DNA of 64,000 nucleotides. It comes from Otis tarda. Its lineage: Eukaryota; Chordata; Aves; Otidiformes; Otididae. Shown one piece after another: positions 44,227 to 55,400 of the stretch; within the stretch, counting starts at the first letter, position 1, and every line of letters starts with the position of its first letter. Below the pieces are notes generated by a model. The model had not been told where the DNA came from and searched no databases. It saw only the letters and a list, made by a program, of their open reading frames with translations. The stretch lies in NCBI GenBank assembly GCA_026413225.1, contig JAPMTP010000045.1, positions 248,001 to 312,000 of the forward strand. Direction: 5' to 3'. Position numbers and translations under genes: made by a program.

Positions 44227-47004
44227 CTGCTGAAGTGTCTCTATACCAACGCACGCAGCATGGGGAATAAGCAGGAAGAACTGGAGATGCGTGCGTGCGA
44301 GCAGGGCTACGACCTTGTTGGCATCACGGAGACGTGGTGGGACGGCTCTTACGACTGGAGCGTCAACATGGAGGGGTACAGGCTTTTTAGAAAAGACAGG
44401 CAGGAAAGACGAGGAGGGGGTGTCGCTCTCTATGTCAGCAACCGGCTGGAGTGCGTGGAGCTCCGCCTGGGGATGGGGGAGGAGCTGACAGAGAGCTTAT
44501 GGGTCAAGATCAGAGGACAGGGACGGACGGGGATGTTACGGTGGGGGTCTGTTACAGGCCACCTGGCCAGGAAGACAGAGCGGACGAGGCGCTCTATAGC
44601 CAGATAGGAGCAGCCTCACAGCGGTCACAAGCCCTGGTCCTCATGGGGGACTTCAACCACCCTGACATCTGCTGGAGAGACAACACAGCAGGGCACAGGC
44701 AGTCCAGGAGGTTCCTGGAATGCGTGGACGATAACTTCCTCCTGCAGGCGATAGAGGAGCCGACAAGGAGGGGTGCCATGCTGGACCTTGTGCTCACCAA
44801 CAGGGAGGGGCTGGTGGGGGACGTGAAACTGACGGACAGCCTTGGCTGCAGTGACCATGACGCGGTGGAATTCAAGATCCACGGGGCGGCGAGGAAACTG
44901 CACAGTAAGCTCTCTGCCCTAGATTTCAGGAAGGCGGACTTCGGCCTCTTCAGGGACCTCATGGGCAAAGTGCCATGGGAGGCGGCCCTGGAGGGAAGAG
45001 GGGCCCAGGAAAGTTGGTCCATATTTAAGGAGCACCTCCTCCAAGCTCAGCAGAGGTGCATCCCGATGAAGAAGAAGTCGGGCAAAAAGGCCAGGAGGCC
45101 AGCGTGGATGAGCAAGGAGCTCCTGGACCAACTGAAAGTAAAGAAGGAAGCCTATAGAGGGTGGAAGCGGGGACAGGTAGCCTGGGAGGACTACCGAGTG
45201 GCTGTGCGAGCGGCCAGGGATAGGGTGAGGAAGGCCTAAAGCCCTGATGGAATCGAATCTGGCCAGGGATATAAAAAGTAACAAGAAAAGCTTTTACAGG
45301 TATGTAGGGGACAAAAGAAAATCCAAGGAGAATGTAGGCCCCCTCCGGAAGGTAACGGGTGTCGTGGTTACCCGGGATGTGGAGAAGGCTGAGGTACTCA
45401 ACGACTTTTTTGCCTCAGTCTTCACTGACAAGGGCTCTTGTCTCCCCACCCAAGCTGTGGAAGGCACAGGCAGGGACTGTGAGGATGAAGAACCGCCCAC
45501 GGTGCTCGAAGAGCAGGTTCAGGACCATCTAAGGAACTTGAAGGTGCACAAGTCCATGGGGCCTGATGAGATCCATCCGCGCGTCCTGAAGGAACTGGCG
45601 GATGAAGTTGCCAAGCCACTGGCCATCATATTTGAGAAATCGTGGAGGTCTGGTGAGGTCCCCGATGACTGGAAGAGAGGGAACATAACCCCCATTTTTA
45701 AAAAGGGGAGTAAGGAAGACCCGGGCAACTACAGGCCGGTCAGCCTCACTTCTGTGCCTGGCAAGGTCATGGAGCAGATTCTCCTGGAAACCATGCTAAG
45801 GCACATGGAGAGCAAGGAGGTGGTTGGTGACAGCCAGCATGGCTTCACCAAGGGCAGATCGTGCCTGACCAATTTGGTGGCCTTTTATGACGGGGTAACA
45901 GCATCGGTGGACAAGGGACGGGCAACGGATATCGTCTACCTGGACTTGTGCAAAGCTTTTGACACTGTCCCGCATGACATCCTTCTCTCTAAACTAGAGA
46001 GGCATGGGTTCGATGGATGGACCACTCGGTGGATAAGGAGTTGGCTGGATGGCCGCACTCAGAGAGTGGTGGTCAACGGCTCAATGTCCAAGTGGAGACC
46101 GGTCACCAGTGGCGTCCCTCAGGGGTCCGTGTTGGGCCCGGCCCTGTTCAACATCTTTGTCGGCGACATGGACAGTGGGATAGAGTGCACCCTCAGCAAG
46201 TTCGCCGATGACACCAAGCTGTGTGGTGCCGTCGACTCGCTGGAAGGGAGGGATGCCATCCAGAGGGACCTTGACAGGCTGGAGAGGTGGGCCCGTGCCA
46301 ACCTCATGAAGTTCAACCAGGCCAAGTGCAAGGTCCTGCACCTGGGTCGTGGCAATCCCAGGCACAAATACAGGCTGGGCGAAGATTGGATTGAGAGCAG
46401 CCCTGAGGAGAAAGACTTGGGAGTGCTGGTAGACGAGAGGCTCAACATGAGCGGGCAATGCGCCCTTGCGGCCCAGAAGGCCAACCGCATCCTGGGCTGC
46501 ATCAAGAGGAGCGTGGCCAGCAGGTCGAGGGAGGTGATTCTGCCCCTCTACTCTGCCCTGGTGAGACCCCACCTGGAGTACTGTGTCCAGTTCTGGAGCC
46601 CCCAACACAAGAAGGACATGGACCAGTTGGAAAGGGTCCAGAGGAGGGCCACCAAGATGATCAGAGGGCTGGAGCACCTCTCCTATGAGGACAGGCTGAG
46701 AGAGTTGGGGCTGTTCAGCCTGGAGAAGAGGAGGCTCCGGGGAGACCTGATAGCGGTCTTCCAATACCTCAAGGGGGCCTACAGGAAAGATGGGGAGAAG
46801 CTGTTCAGTAGGGCCTGTTGTGATAGGACAAGGGGTAATGGGTTTAAATTAGAAGGAGGTAGGTTTAGATTAGATATTAGAAAAAAATTTTTTACAATGA
46901 GAGTTGTAGAGCACTGGAACAGGTTGCCCAGAGAGGTGGTGGATGCCCCATCCCTGGAAGTGTTCAAGGCCAGGCTGGATGGGGCTCTGAGCAACCTGAT
47001 CTAG
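44227..47004 (+). pseudogene. CR1 ORF2 (endonuclease plus reverse transcriptase), two frameshifts
   Basis: APE-type endonuclease: YTNARSMGNKQEEL near 44240, GITETWWD near 44320, [10 protein letters not shown] near 44643, SDHDAVEF near 44855. Reverse transcriptase: [10 protein letters not shown] near 45726, [12 protein letters not shown] near 45945, [12 protein letters not shown] near 46113, FADDTKL near 46202 (catalytic pair). Frames change at about 44531 (one G short in a G-run) and at about 45235 (one extra base creating a stop). The RT part from 45247 to 47004 is a single open frame of 585 residues. The element cannot make a full ORF2 protein as it stands. Confidence 0.93.
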
Positions 47005-47072
47005 TCAGGGATGTCCCTGCTCTTGCAGGGGGGTTGGACTAGATGACCTTTGAAGGTCCCTTCCAACTCTAA

Positions 47073-47097
47073 CCATTCTATGATTCTATGATTCTAT
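47073..47097 (+). repeat. CR1 3' octamer repeat
   Basis: Three ATTCTATG units at the 3' terminus, the hallmark of CR1 in place of a poly(A) tail. Confidence 0.95.
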
Positions 47098-47371
47098 GAT
47101 TTCTAAAGAAACGTGTCATTTAAAGTTAACAGTCTCTCATTTTTAATGAATTAGACAAAATCATACCAAAATAATGAAATCTATGCAAGGGAATTTTAGT
47201 AGTAATGTTAATAATACTTTTTGTTTTACTGATTATGGAGATTACTTAGAAGTAAATGAGACTTACTGAAAAAAATTAAAGAAATCTCAAAGCGGGGAAA
47301 TGAAATAAAGAAGTGCCTGCTTCTTACCTTCTCATTGCTGTTAAGGAGTTTTATTCCGGATTTCGGTAACA
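47098..47371 (+). other. Post-pol remnant and 3' LTR stub of the class-I ERV, copy B
   Basis: Counterpart of 8968-9241, ending GTAACA. Confidence 0.75.
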
Positions 47372-47815
47372 TAAGGGGCTGGGGGACGGCATCCCCTGCA
47401 AGGTGCCCGGGAGGGGAAAATCCCGGGGATCCCTCCCGCAAGGAGCGCGGGTGGGGGGTGTCCCAGCCATCCCTCTGCAAAAGGCTGGGGTGGTGGGGAA
47501 GCCTCCTGCAAGGAGCTGGGGGGTCCCCCTGCACGGAATGGGGGGAGGGGGCTGCAAGGAGCCTGGGGGGGATCCCTCCTGCAAAGATTTAGGGGGTCCT
47601 TCCTGCAAGGAGCTGGGGACGTCCTGGGGGTCATCTTGCAAAAAAAGAGGGGGTCCTTTCCGCAAAGACCTGGGCGGTTCCCGCAGGTTCTTCCTGTGAG
47701 GAATCGGGGGGGGGTCCCTTCAGCCAGGAGCCTGGGATCTCTCCTGCTAGGAGCTGGGAGGGGACTGGGGTCCTTCCCCTAAGGTCTGGGGGTCCCCCGC
47801 AATCCCCCCCCCGCA
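47372..47815. repeat. Minisatellite, copy B right array
   Basis: Counterpart of 9242-9680, with several single-base changes in G- and C-runs. Confidence 0.85.
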
Positions 47816-47820
47816 CTCAC

Positions 47821-48085
47821 TGTCGGGAGAGCCGCTCCATGGCGCGCAGCTGCCGCCGGCTGCACTCCCGCAACTCCCCGGCGGGGCTGAACACCCGCCG
47901 GCCGCCCCCCGGCCGAGCCCTCGCCCCCCAGCCGGCCCACCGGGCTCCCCGCTCCCCGCTCCGGGTTCCGCCGCCCCGACAGCTCCTCCGCCGCCGCCGC
48001 TGTCCGGGTGGCCCCCGCCCCGCCTGCGCCCACCCGCTGCGCCTCCCCCGCAGCCCCGGGGCTCTCCCAGGGATGCTGCTGCCAC
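47821..48085 (-). pseudogene. EFHD2: EFHD2-like first exon, copy B (frameshifted)
   Basis: Same exon as 9691-9956 but with a C6 run instead of C7 near 47910. After LGRG the frame leaves the RRVFSP segment, so the EFHD2-like part is no longer in frame with the ATG. The donor GTGAGT is retained. Confidence 0.5.
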
Positions 48086-49321
48086 CCCTTGGGATCACGG
48101 CCTTCTCCAGCCCCCTCTCAACGCATCCACAGACCCCGGCCCCCCCTCCCAGCTCCATCCCTCGGCTACGGGGCGGGGGGGCCCAGGGTGGGAGGCAGGC
48201 AGTGCCCACCCCAAACCCATCCCTTGCACCCCCAGATGATGCCCGCAGCACAAGGGTCAACCTATGTGGGCACACAAGGATGCACCTTGTCCCCAAAATC
48301 AGCCCAGTCCTGCCCATGGAGGGGAGCCCTCGCCAGATTTAAGGGGGAAACATGGGATGCATCCATAACCAGAGCCCTGCGGCACGGCCGCTCGCCCCCT
48401 GCTCAAAACTGGCATCGGGCACCGGCCGTCGCACAGCCCGGGGTGCCCCTGGGGAGGCCCTGCCAGAAAACGTGCCCACGGACGTTTCTGCGTCAGCAAG
48501 CCACAGCCCCTCTGTGCTGCTTTTAGGCTTTTTCATCCCATTAAAAAAGAAAAAAATAAATATAACAAACCCTCAAAACCCCCCGCCGGGGCTGCGCTCA
48601 CACCCACATTAGCCTCGGCTGAAAGGAGCTGCAGAGGCCTCGGCACAGCCTGCTCCGCGCGATGCGAGGGCAGAGCGGCTGCAGGGGCCACGTGCGCTCG
48701 AGCTGCCCGCTCCCTGCACAGACCCCCACCCCAAAACGCCGCTGCTCCCCAGAAACCAGGCTCTGCTCTCGCTCTCGGGAACGCAAACGGTGGCGGCAGG
48801 GCTGCATCTGATCGTGACGGCGGGCGAGCGAGCCCGCGTCAGTGCCGCATCCCCGCTGACCGGGACTTGGCTCTCCTCTCACCCGGCCGCTGTAACACAT
48901 GGGCACGGCCGACGTGGCTCTTCTTCCTCCCTGCCCAATACCACATGGCAGCTCGTTCCAGCGTTCTTGGCATCCCACGTCCCACGTTTCCCAGGCTCCA
49001 GCTTCCCTGGGACGCGGTGGGGACGGGGGGTCACGGGATTTGCACTCGTATGGGGACAATTCCGTACATACACGCACACAGGAAAAAAAAATAAAACACC
49101 AGGCTACAGTAACTCAACTTTTTCTAACAACAAAAACCGCACTATTACAGAAAACAAAGGTCCTACACACACCAGAGTCACGCCAACGGGCCCAAAAATC
49201 TACGAGTCTCCTCAAAACAAACCCACACCTCGTTCAGCATCCAAAACTAGAGAGTCCACAGCGCAATGATCCATGCCTGCTGTAGGCCTTCACCTTCCAA
49301 AGGCCCACATGCGGCCCCCTC
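48086..49321. other. Intergenic spacer, copy B
   Basis: Counterpart of 9957-11149. It has about 42 additional bases at about 49090-49130 (containing ACACCAGGCTACAGTAACTC) that copy A lacks between short AACAA repeats. Confidence 0.5.
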
Positions 49322-49421
49322 CTACGCGCCTCGTCTCTTGGCAGGTTCTACCGTGGGCTCTCTGGTCTTCTGCTTGCCCACGCAGACAGGCTGCTGGGCT
49401 TGCAGGGACTCTTCTTTCAGC
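49322..49421 (-). CDS. FHAD1: FHAD1-like terminal exon E24, copy B
   Basis: Same sequence as copy A, ending KRRGA and stop at 49322-49324. Confidence 0.8.
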
Positions 49422-52400
49422 CTGCACAAAACGGGAGGGGGAAGGCGTCCGTCACCGCGTCAACCCCCCAAAACACAGCTGGCCTCCGCACTTGCACCCC
49501 TCCTAGGACCCTCCCCACACCATGGGGTGATGCTGAAGGACATGGGAGCAGCAAGCGCCTTGCTCGGACCGGCGAAAACTTCAGCAGTCACTTTCCCTGT
49601 GCCCATTCCTCGTGCCCTGGACAGCCCTTCCCATCGGCTCCCACGCCTGGCTCTGTCCCGCTGACACCGGCCCTCCACCCCAGCCGATGCTGCCGCTCTC
49701 CCTGGGTCCGGCCCGTCCGCACCAGGGAATTTGCCAAGGGTCCCCCGACTCTGCCACTGCCTGACTGCGCTGGGCCCTGCGAGGCACCCAGAGGACGTCT
49801 CTCTGCTTCTCCTCACCATTCTGCTTTGGACCATACCAACACGGGACCAGTCCTGGCCAGCGGCACAACCAGGCGTGTATCGCTGCCGCGAGGCTGCACC
49901 ACTCCCTCCCACGAGTTTCCCGTCGCTTTGCAGCCCAGGACCTTGCCTCACTCGGACCCGCGGCCACCCACAGCCACCCGGCCTCTGGTACCTCTTGCTC
50001 TCATGAAGCTTCATCATTTCTTCTTTCTTCTCCAGGCAGCTCTGGAGGTTCTTGAGCTTTTCCAACAGCTCCTCCACGTGTTTCTGCCTCTGCAGCCCTG
50101 CTTGTTCCCTTTCCTCCTGAGGGAGCTGCTTCAGAGATGGCGTTCCTGACAGCTCCTTCATCTTCACCAGGCTTGCCAGAGCACTAATGATGTCAACGTA
50201 CTGCGGAAAGCCCCGGGAATGCATTATTTCCTCGGCCTGACAATTCCTCTGCCACCTACCATCACCCTGCTCAGCCACCTGCTCTCATTCTGCTCCACTG
50301 AGGGAGACAGACAACGCCGCGAGGAACCTGCTGCACTCCCCTTCCCACTTTGTCTACTTTCCACGCGTGCTTTCCCTGGGTGAGCTTCCCACGGACTGTA
50401 CCCTCTCCTCAAGGATCAGCCCCGACTCCCGGAGGGAAACAGCCCCAGAGAGCTGAGATGGGAAGGGGAGAAGGATGCGCCGTTGCGTTTCCAGGCATCC
50501 TGAGACGTCCCGGCAGACGCCTGGCGTGCCCTGGCACCTGCCATCCACACTTTGGCCTCACCCACATTCCCGCAAGGACCCTGACACTCATCGCTCACTT
50601 CCGAAACGTGTTTGAAACCACTCTCCCCTCTACGAGCGCTGGGTACCGTTTCTACACGTCTGTCGCTGACCTACCATCTTCTCGCTGAGCTCCATCGCCT
50701 TAAACACCTCCGAGCTCGTTGCCCCATCGGCGGCCTCGTACGCAGCCCCGTGCGAAACGGCGTCCGGAGCCTGCACAGACAGGGAAAGAGCAATGGAGCT
50801 GCCGCACTGCCTGGCGCTGGGCCGAGCTGCCTTGTGCGCCTGCCTTCCGCTGCACGGGACAGGCTGCCCCGGCAATGCCGCGGTCCGCAGCCTCCCACCC
50901 CGGCCAGCTCCAGGCATCCTGGCTTTCCCGCCGAGGCCGCAGGCACCATAAACCATGCCCTGCCTTCTCACCTTGGCAGTCGCTGCTGCTGTTCCTGGTG
51001 CTGGTGCCGGCTCCTTCACAAGACCCCTTTTTTTCAGCCGACGTTCCCCGGCAAGCCTTTCACCAGGACCACTCGCGGCTCCGAACCCTTCTTCTTGCCA
51101 GCTGGAGGAAAACAAACATGCACCGCCATGTGCCACTCTCCGTACGACACGCTGCGCCTTCCCAGCTCGGCCCCTTGGAGCCTCGCCGGGTGGCCTGGGC
51201 TCGGAGACGGGCACAGGCTACGGAGAACAGCCTGCACGCGCCCGCCCTGCAGATAGCGCTACCCCAGCCTCTGGCCATGGCTTTCCCTACATATTTAGCA
51301 TGCAACCCTACTTCCCTGGGGGACAATTCGGAGATTGCACCCCTCACTGCTCCTCTACTTGGGAGCTTCTACCAGCGATGGCACCGCTTCTCCACACTGC
51401 TCTCCATGCAGGGAGAGACCCAAGGGAGAGCGACCGAATGGGAATGGCCGAGGGCTAGCAGAGGACTCTCACACTGCACGCTAATCCCAAGGCTTTAGGA
51501 GACCCAGGGCTCCATTCCTTGAGGCGCTGGCTGCTCTCGCTTGCCTCGAGGAGCGCAGCAGCTGAGCGCGGGAGCCCTCACGCACAGCGCCGGGCGCCTG
51601 CTCGCTGCTGGCTCCCACTGCGCGGCACCTCCTGCTGCCAAGCCCTTCGCTGGCCGCCTCCTGCCAACGCCACCTCCTCACACGGCACCAAGCGCTTTCC
51701 TGAAGCCTGGCACTTTTTCTTCTGCAACGCTTTCCTATCACCTGCGCACACTACCATGCACGGGAGAGCTGCCTTTGCATGGGAACAGCCTGAGCCCCAT
51801 GCACGTGAGGAGCCTGTGCCCCTGGCATGGCCCATTGCCCCCTCCTCCGCGTTACGGGCTCCACCACGCCTGTCAGGCCCTAACGGATGCCTCTTCCCCC
51901 TACAGCCCTGACAGCCTCACTTACCTGAGGACTGACTCTCCTCCAGCATCTTCAGTCTCCCCCGGAGCTCGTCCATGCCTGCTTTTTGGCGCCGGATCGT
52001 TTCCTCGTGCCTCTGGTCTCGGCACCACATGCCCAGGTTGACCAAGGCCCACGCCGGCTGCAGGAAGAAGCAGCCCAGTCAGTTCTCGCCCAAATTGCCT
52101 CCGGGTCAACACGAGCTCAGCTTGACCCCGGCTTAGACACCGCCACGCTGAAAGACGCTGCTCCCTCAGCAGCTGCCAAGAGCCAAGCCCATGGGGCGTC
52201 TCTCCCCACAGCCTCCTGGCAGATTGGTGGGGTACAGCAGCGGCAGGAGAGACCCCTTACGTGGTCCCCTGTGCCGGCATCAGCCCTGCAAACGCTCTGG
52301 AGAGCTGGGAGAGGGACGGCGCGTGGCTCTCAGTGGCTCCCTCAGCGTTTTTCTCTGGCACTTGGCGCCACCGCAGAGGATTTTATTGCCTTGGACACAG

Positions 52401-55400
52401 GCACACCGATCCGCTCGGTGGCCTGCCTTTCTACGTGATCATAGAATGACAGAATGGTTTGGCTTGGAAGGGACCTTTAAACCCCATCCAGTCCAACCCC
52501 CCTGCAAGGAGCAGGGACATCTCCAACCACACCAGGTTGCTCAGAGCCCCGGCCAACCTGGCCTGGAATGTTTCCAGGGATGGGGCATCCACCATCTCTC
52601 TGGGCAACCTGCGCCAGTGCTCTACCCATGATGTTCTACTGATCGCATGTGGGATTCTCTTCTGCGCTACACCCGTGCACACAGACCCCCGCGGTTCCCT
52701 TGCTTGCTGCATGGCCCCAAACATCCAGACACTCAGGAGAAGGGAGGCCCTTCATCCCACCCTGCCCACTGCTGCAAGCTCCCCGCTCGGCTCTGGCCGC
52801 TGTCGCCCCGCCATTTGCTCTCAAACAACAGCTTTGCCTGGGCTGCACCTCTGGCGCCCGGCGCTTCCCCTCCCCATCGCTACGTGCGCACCAGGGCAGG
52901 CGCTACCTCCCGCTCAGCGTCAGGCTCCGAGTCACCACCTGCCACCCAGCCTTCCTCGCTGGCACGCCCTCTGCCACCCTTGCCGTACAGGATGTACGAT
53001 GCCTACAGTCCCTCCAGCTGCTGCCGCAGTCACCTTGCAGTTCATCCCATTTCCCGTGCCAGGGAACTCAAAAGGGGATTCAGCGTGGAGGACAAAAGAC
53101 CCTCCATTCCCATCCGGTGCAACACGCTAACCCTGCTCCTGCTCGCTCAGCCCTGTCACTGCTTTTGTGGCGCCAATACCACCAGCAAGGTTGGGAAAAG
53201 GAGCCAACGCTTGCAGATCTTCCCCTCCATCGTCCCCGCCTCTGCTTGGCAATCAGCACAGCCATCTGCACACACCACACCTCGTGCTTCCAAAGTACTG
53301 CGCCTACATCCAGCTCCTCACCCGCTGGCAATGCCCGCGCAGGAGCACGGCTGATGCGGCTCGTGGGTGCCACGGGCAGCCCTGCTCCTGCCTTTGGCCA
53401 GCTCGCAGCACGCCTGAGGCGGGCTGGGGCACTGGCCACTCTCACCGGCACACTGACAAACACCACGTGCGCCATCGATACCCTCAGCAAACCCAGAGCT
53501 CGGCAGCCTCCGCGCGGACTCACCCTCCCAAAGGCTTCAGCCACCTTCGCCGGTATCCAGGGAGCCTGCTTCACCTTCAGCACCGCTTCACGCGAGGCGT
53601 CCCTCAGCGCCTGACACTCTGCTCGGGCTTGCCTGTGCCAAGAGACAAGACCCTTGAGGGACACCATGACGGACAACAGCTGCCCAAACAGCTTGTGGAG
53701 AGCAGCACCCCGGGCACCCGCCGGTGACTATCGCGGGGTGGGTGGGAACGTTCAGCTCAGTTCGTGGTGACTTCAACACACGGCCACTGGCACGTGTTCC
53801 ACTAAACCCCTATCTCAGTTCACGTGGCGCTTGCATAGAACCCCCATCACTGAGCTCCGCTCCGCGGCTCTCGCACACACCTTTGGCTCCCGGGGAGATC
53901 CCGAAATGCCGCCAGCTGCTAGGAATCCACACAGCAGCTTTGGCCAAGGCCCCAGTTCACGGCTGCGTGTACCTTAACTCATTAGCTGCTGCTTGCAGAG
54001 CTCTGTCCTTCTCCTTCATCACCATGGCCATCTCCAACAGCTCCTTTCTAAGCAGGTGCAGCTCCCGCTCTTGGTCTTTCACCTGGCACATGTTCTGCTC
54101 CACTTCTGACTTCAGCTGCTCACTCAACACTCCTAGGCACACCACAGCTCCATGGGTGTCTGGCTCCCCCATCACCCAAGCCCTGGGGGATCCGCACCTC
54201 CCAGTGATCCGACGCCCGCGGCCACGTCCCTTTTTCCCAAGGCATCATCGTGAGGGCCGTCAGCCATCATGGCGCTTGTCCCCACAAACCCTTGCCCTGC
54301 CCTCGCTCGCAGCCCTCGCCTCCTGGGTCCTGCCACCAGACCTTGCTTCCCTAAATCACGGCGCAGGGCCGGTCTCTTTGTCAGGGCAGATGCCGCAGTC
54401 ACTGCTCGCTACAGCCACTTGCCCTCTGCTTCGAGAAAAGCGGGGTCGCCAGCATTTCCTGGCCTGCCCGCTTTCACCCACCTGCCTTCCTCATTCGCTT
54501 CGCGCCGTTATGGCCAGCAAAAGCGGGCCACGTGCATCCCTTCGTCTCACACCTCAGGCTCCTTTCTGCCCCATACAGCCTCCCCAAAGCAACGTCACTC
54601 CCACTGAGGGATCCCCGGACAGGCTCTCCCAATTTAAAGCCTCAGGCCACCTTCGGCTCCAAGGGAGCCCAAGCAGTGGCATCCTGGAGAAAGATGGGCT
54701 CCATTTGTGTGCGTGTCCCCATCTCCCTCGGGGCATCTGCTCACCCTCACTCACCAGCACTGCTACCGCTTACACAAGGACAGCGAGGAATTCACCCACC
54801 CCCAGAGGGAACGGACCGCCTGCTTTGCCCCAAGCTGCCTACAGCTTCACTTTCGCATGGGGACATCGCTTTCCCGTAGCTGCCCTGTGTGTGCTTCATG
54901 CCTACTGCCCTCGTTACCGCTCCGTGGAAGGACAGGAAGACGGAGGCCATGCAGTATGCTTCACTAACCTGTCAAGTCCAACATCCTAGCTCTGGTTACC
55001 TTGAGCTCGTTGCTTAGCCTGGTGGTGGCCTACAAGAGAGGATTGGCAGCGACTGTTACCAGGCTTGCAGGACTCCCCCTTTCTCGTGGCTGATGCGCAT
55101 CCCTGTCTAGACGGGGAGACCACCCGCTGGCCACCAATGGCCCCCTGACCAAACTGGACCACCGTGCTGCAGAGCCCTTCCACATTTTGTTCTTCCAAGC
55201 GTGAGCACTTCTGCTTTGCCTCCTGCGTGTGCCACTCACCTCAGTTAGGCTTCTCAGCTGGCTCTCCAGGTCTTGGATCTTCTTCTGTCCTTCCTCCAAT
55301 AGTTGCTTGCACTTGTCCTTCTCCTTGGCGATAGCACTCTCCAGCATCTGAGGAGCGACAGCCCTCAGCAAAAAAAACCCAACCTATCCTTTCGGAACAG

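Larger units (their letters stand above)
42125..47097 (+). mobile_element. Near-full-length CR1 LINE, copy B only
   Basis: 4973-bp insertion relative to copy A, flush with the target (8967/8968) and without a target-site duplication, as is usual for CR1. It has a 5' region of tandem monomers, ORF1 with a GDSL-type esterase domain, ORF2 with endonuclease and reverse transcriptase, and a 3' end of ATTCTATG octamers. Only a few frameshifts are present, so it is young. Because copy A is empty, it inserted after the duplication or was lost cleanly from A (unlikely). Confidence 0.96.
36711..47371 (+). mobile_element. Class-I ERV, copy B, with two CR1 insertions
   Basis: Counterpart of 3377-9241. 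The 5' LTR lacks its first 160 bp and is 36711-37306. The primer-binding-like site is 37311-37328. The zinc-knuckle/protease relic is about 38558-38957, RT about 39288-40131, CR1 fragment 40345-41266, RNase H/integrase 41267-42124. A 4973-bp CR1 follows, then the rest of the ERV from 47098 to the LTR end GTAACA at 47371. Here the protease motif and the preceding linker are in one open frame (38571-38957), unlike copy A, because of a small indel. Confidence 0.85.
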
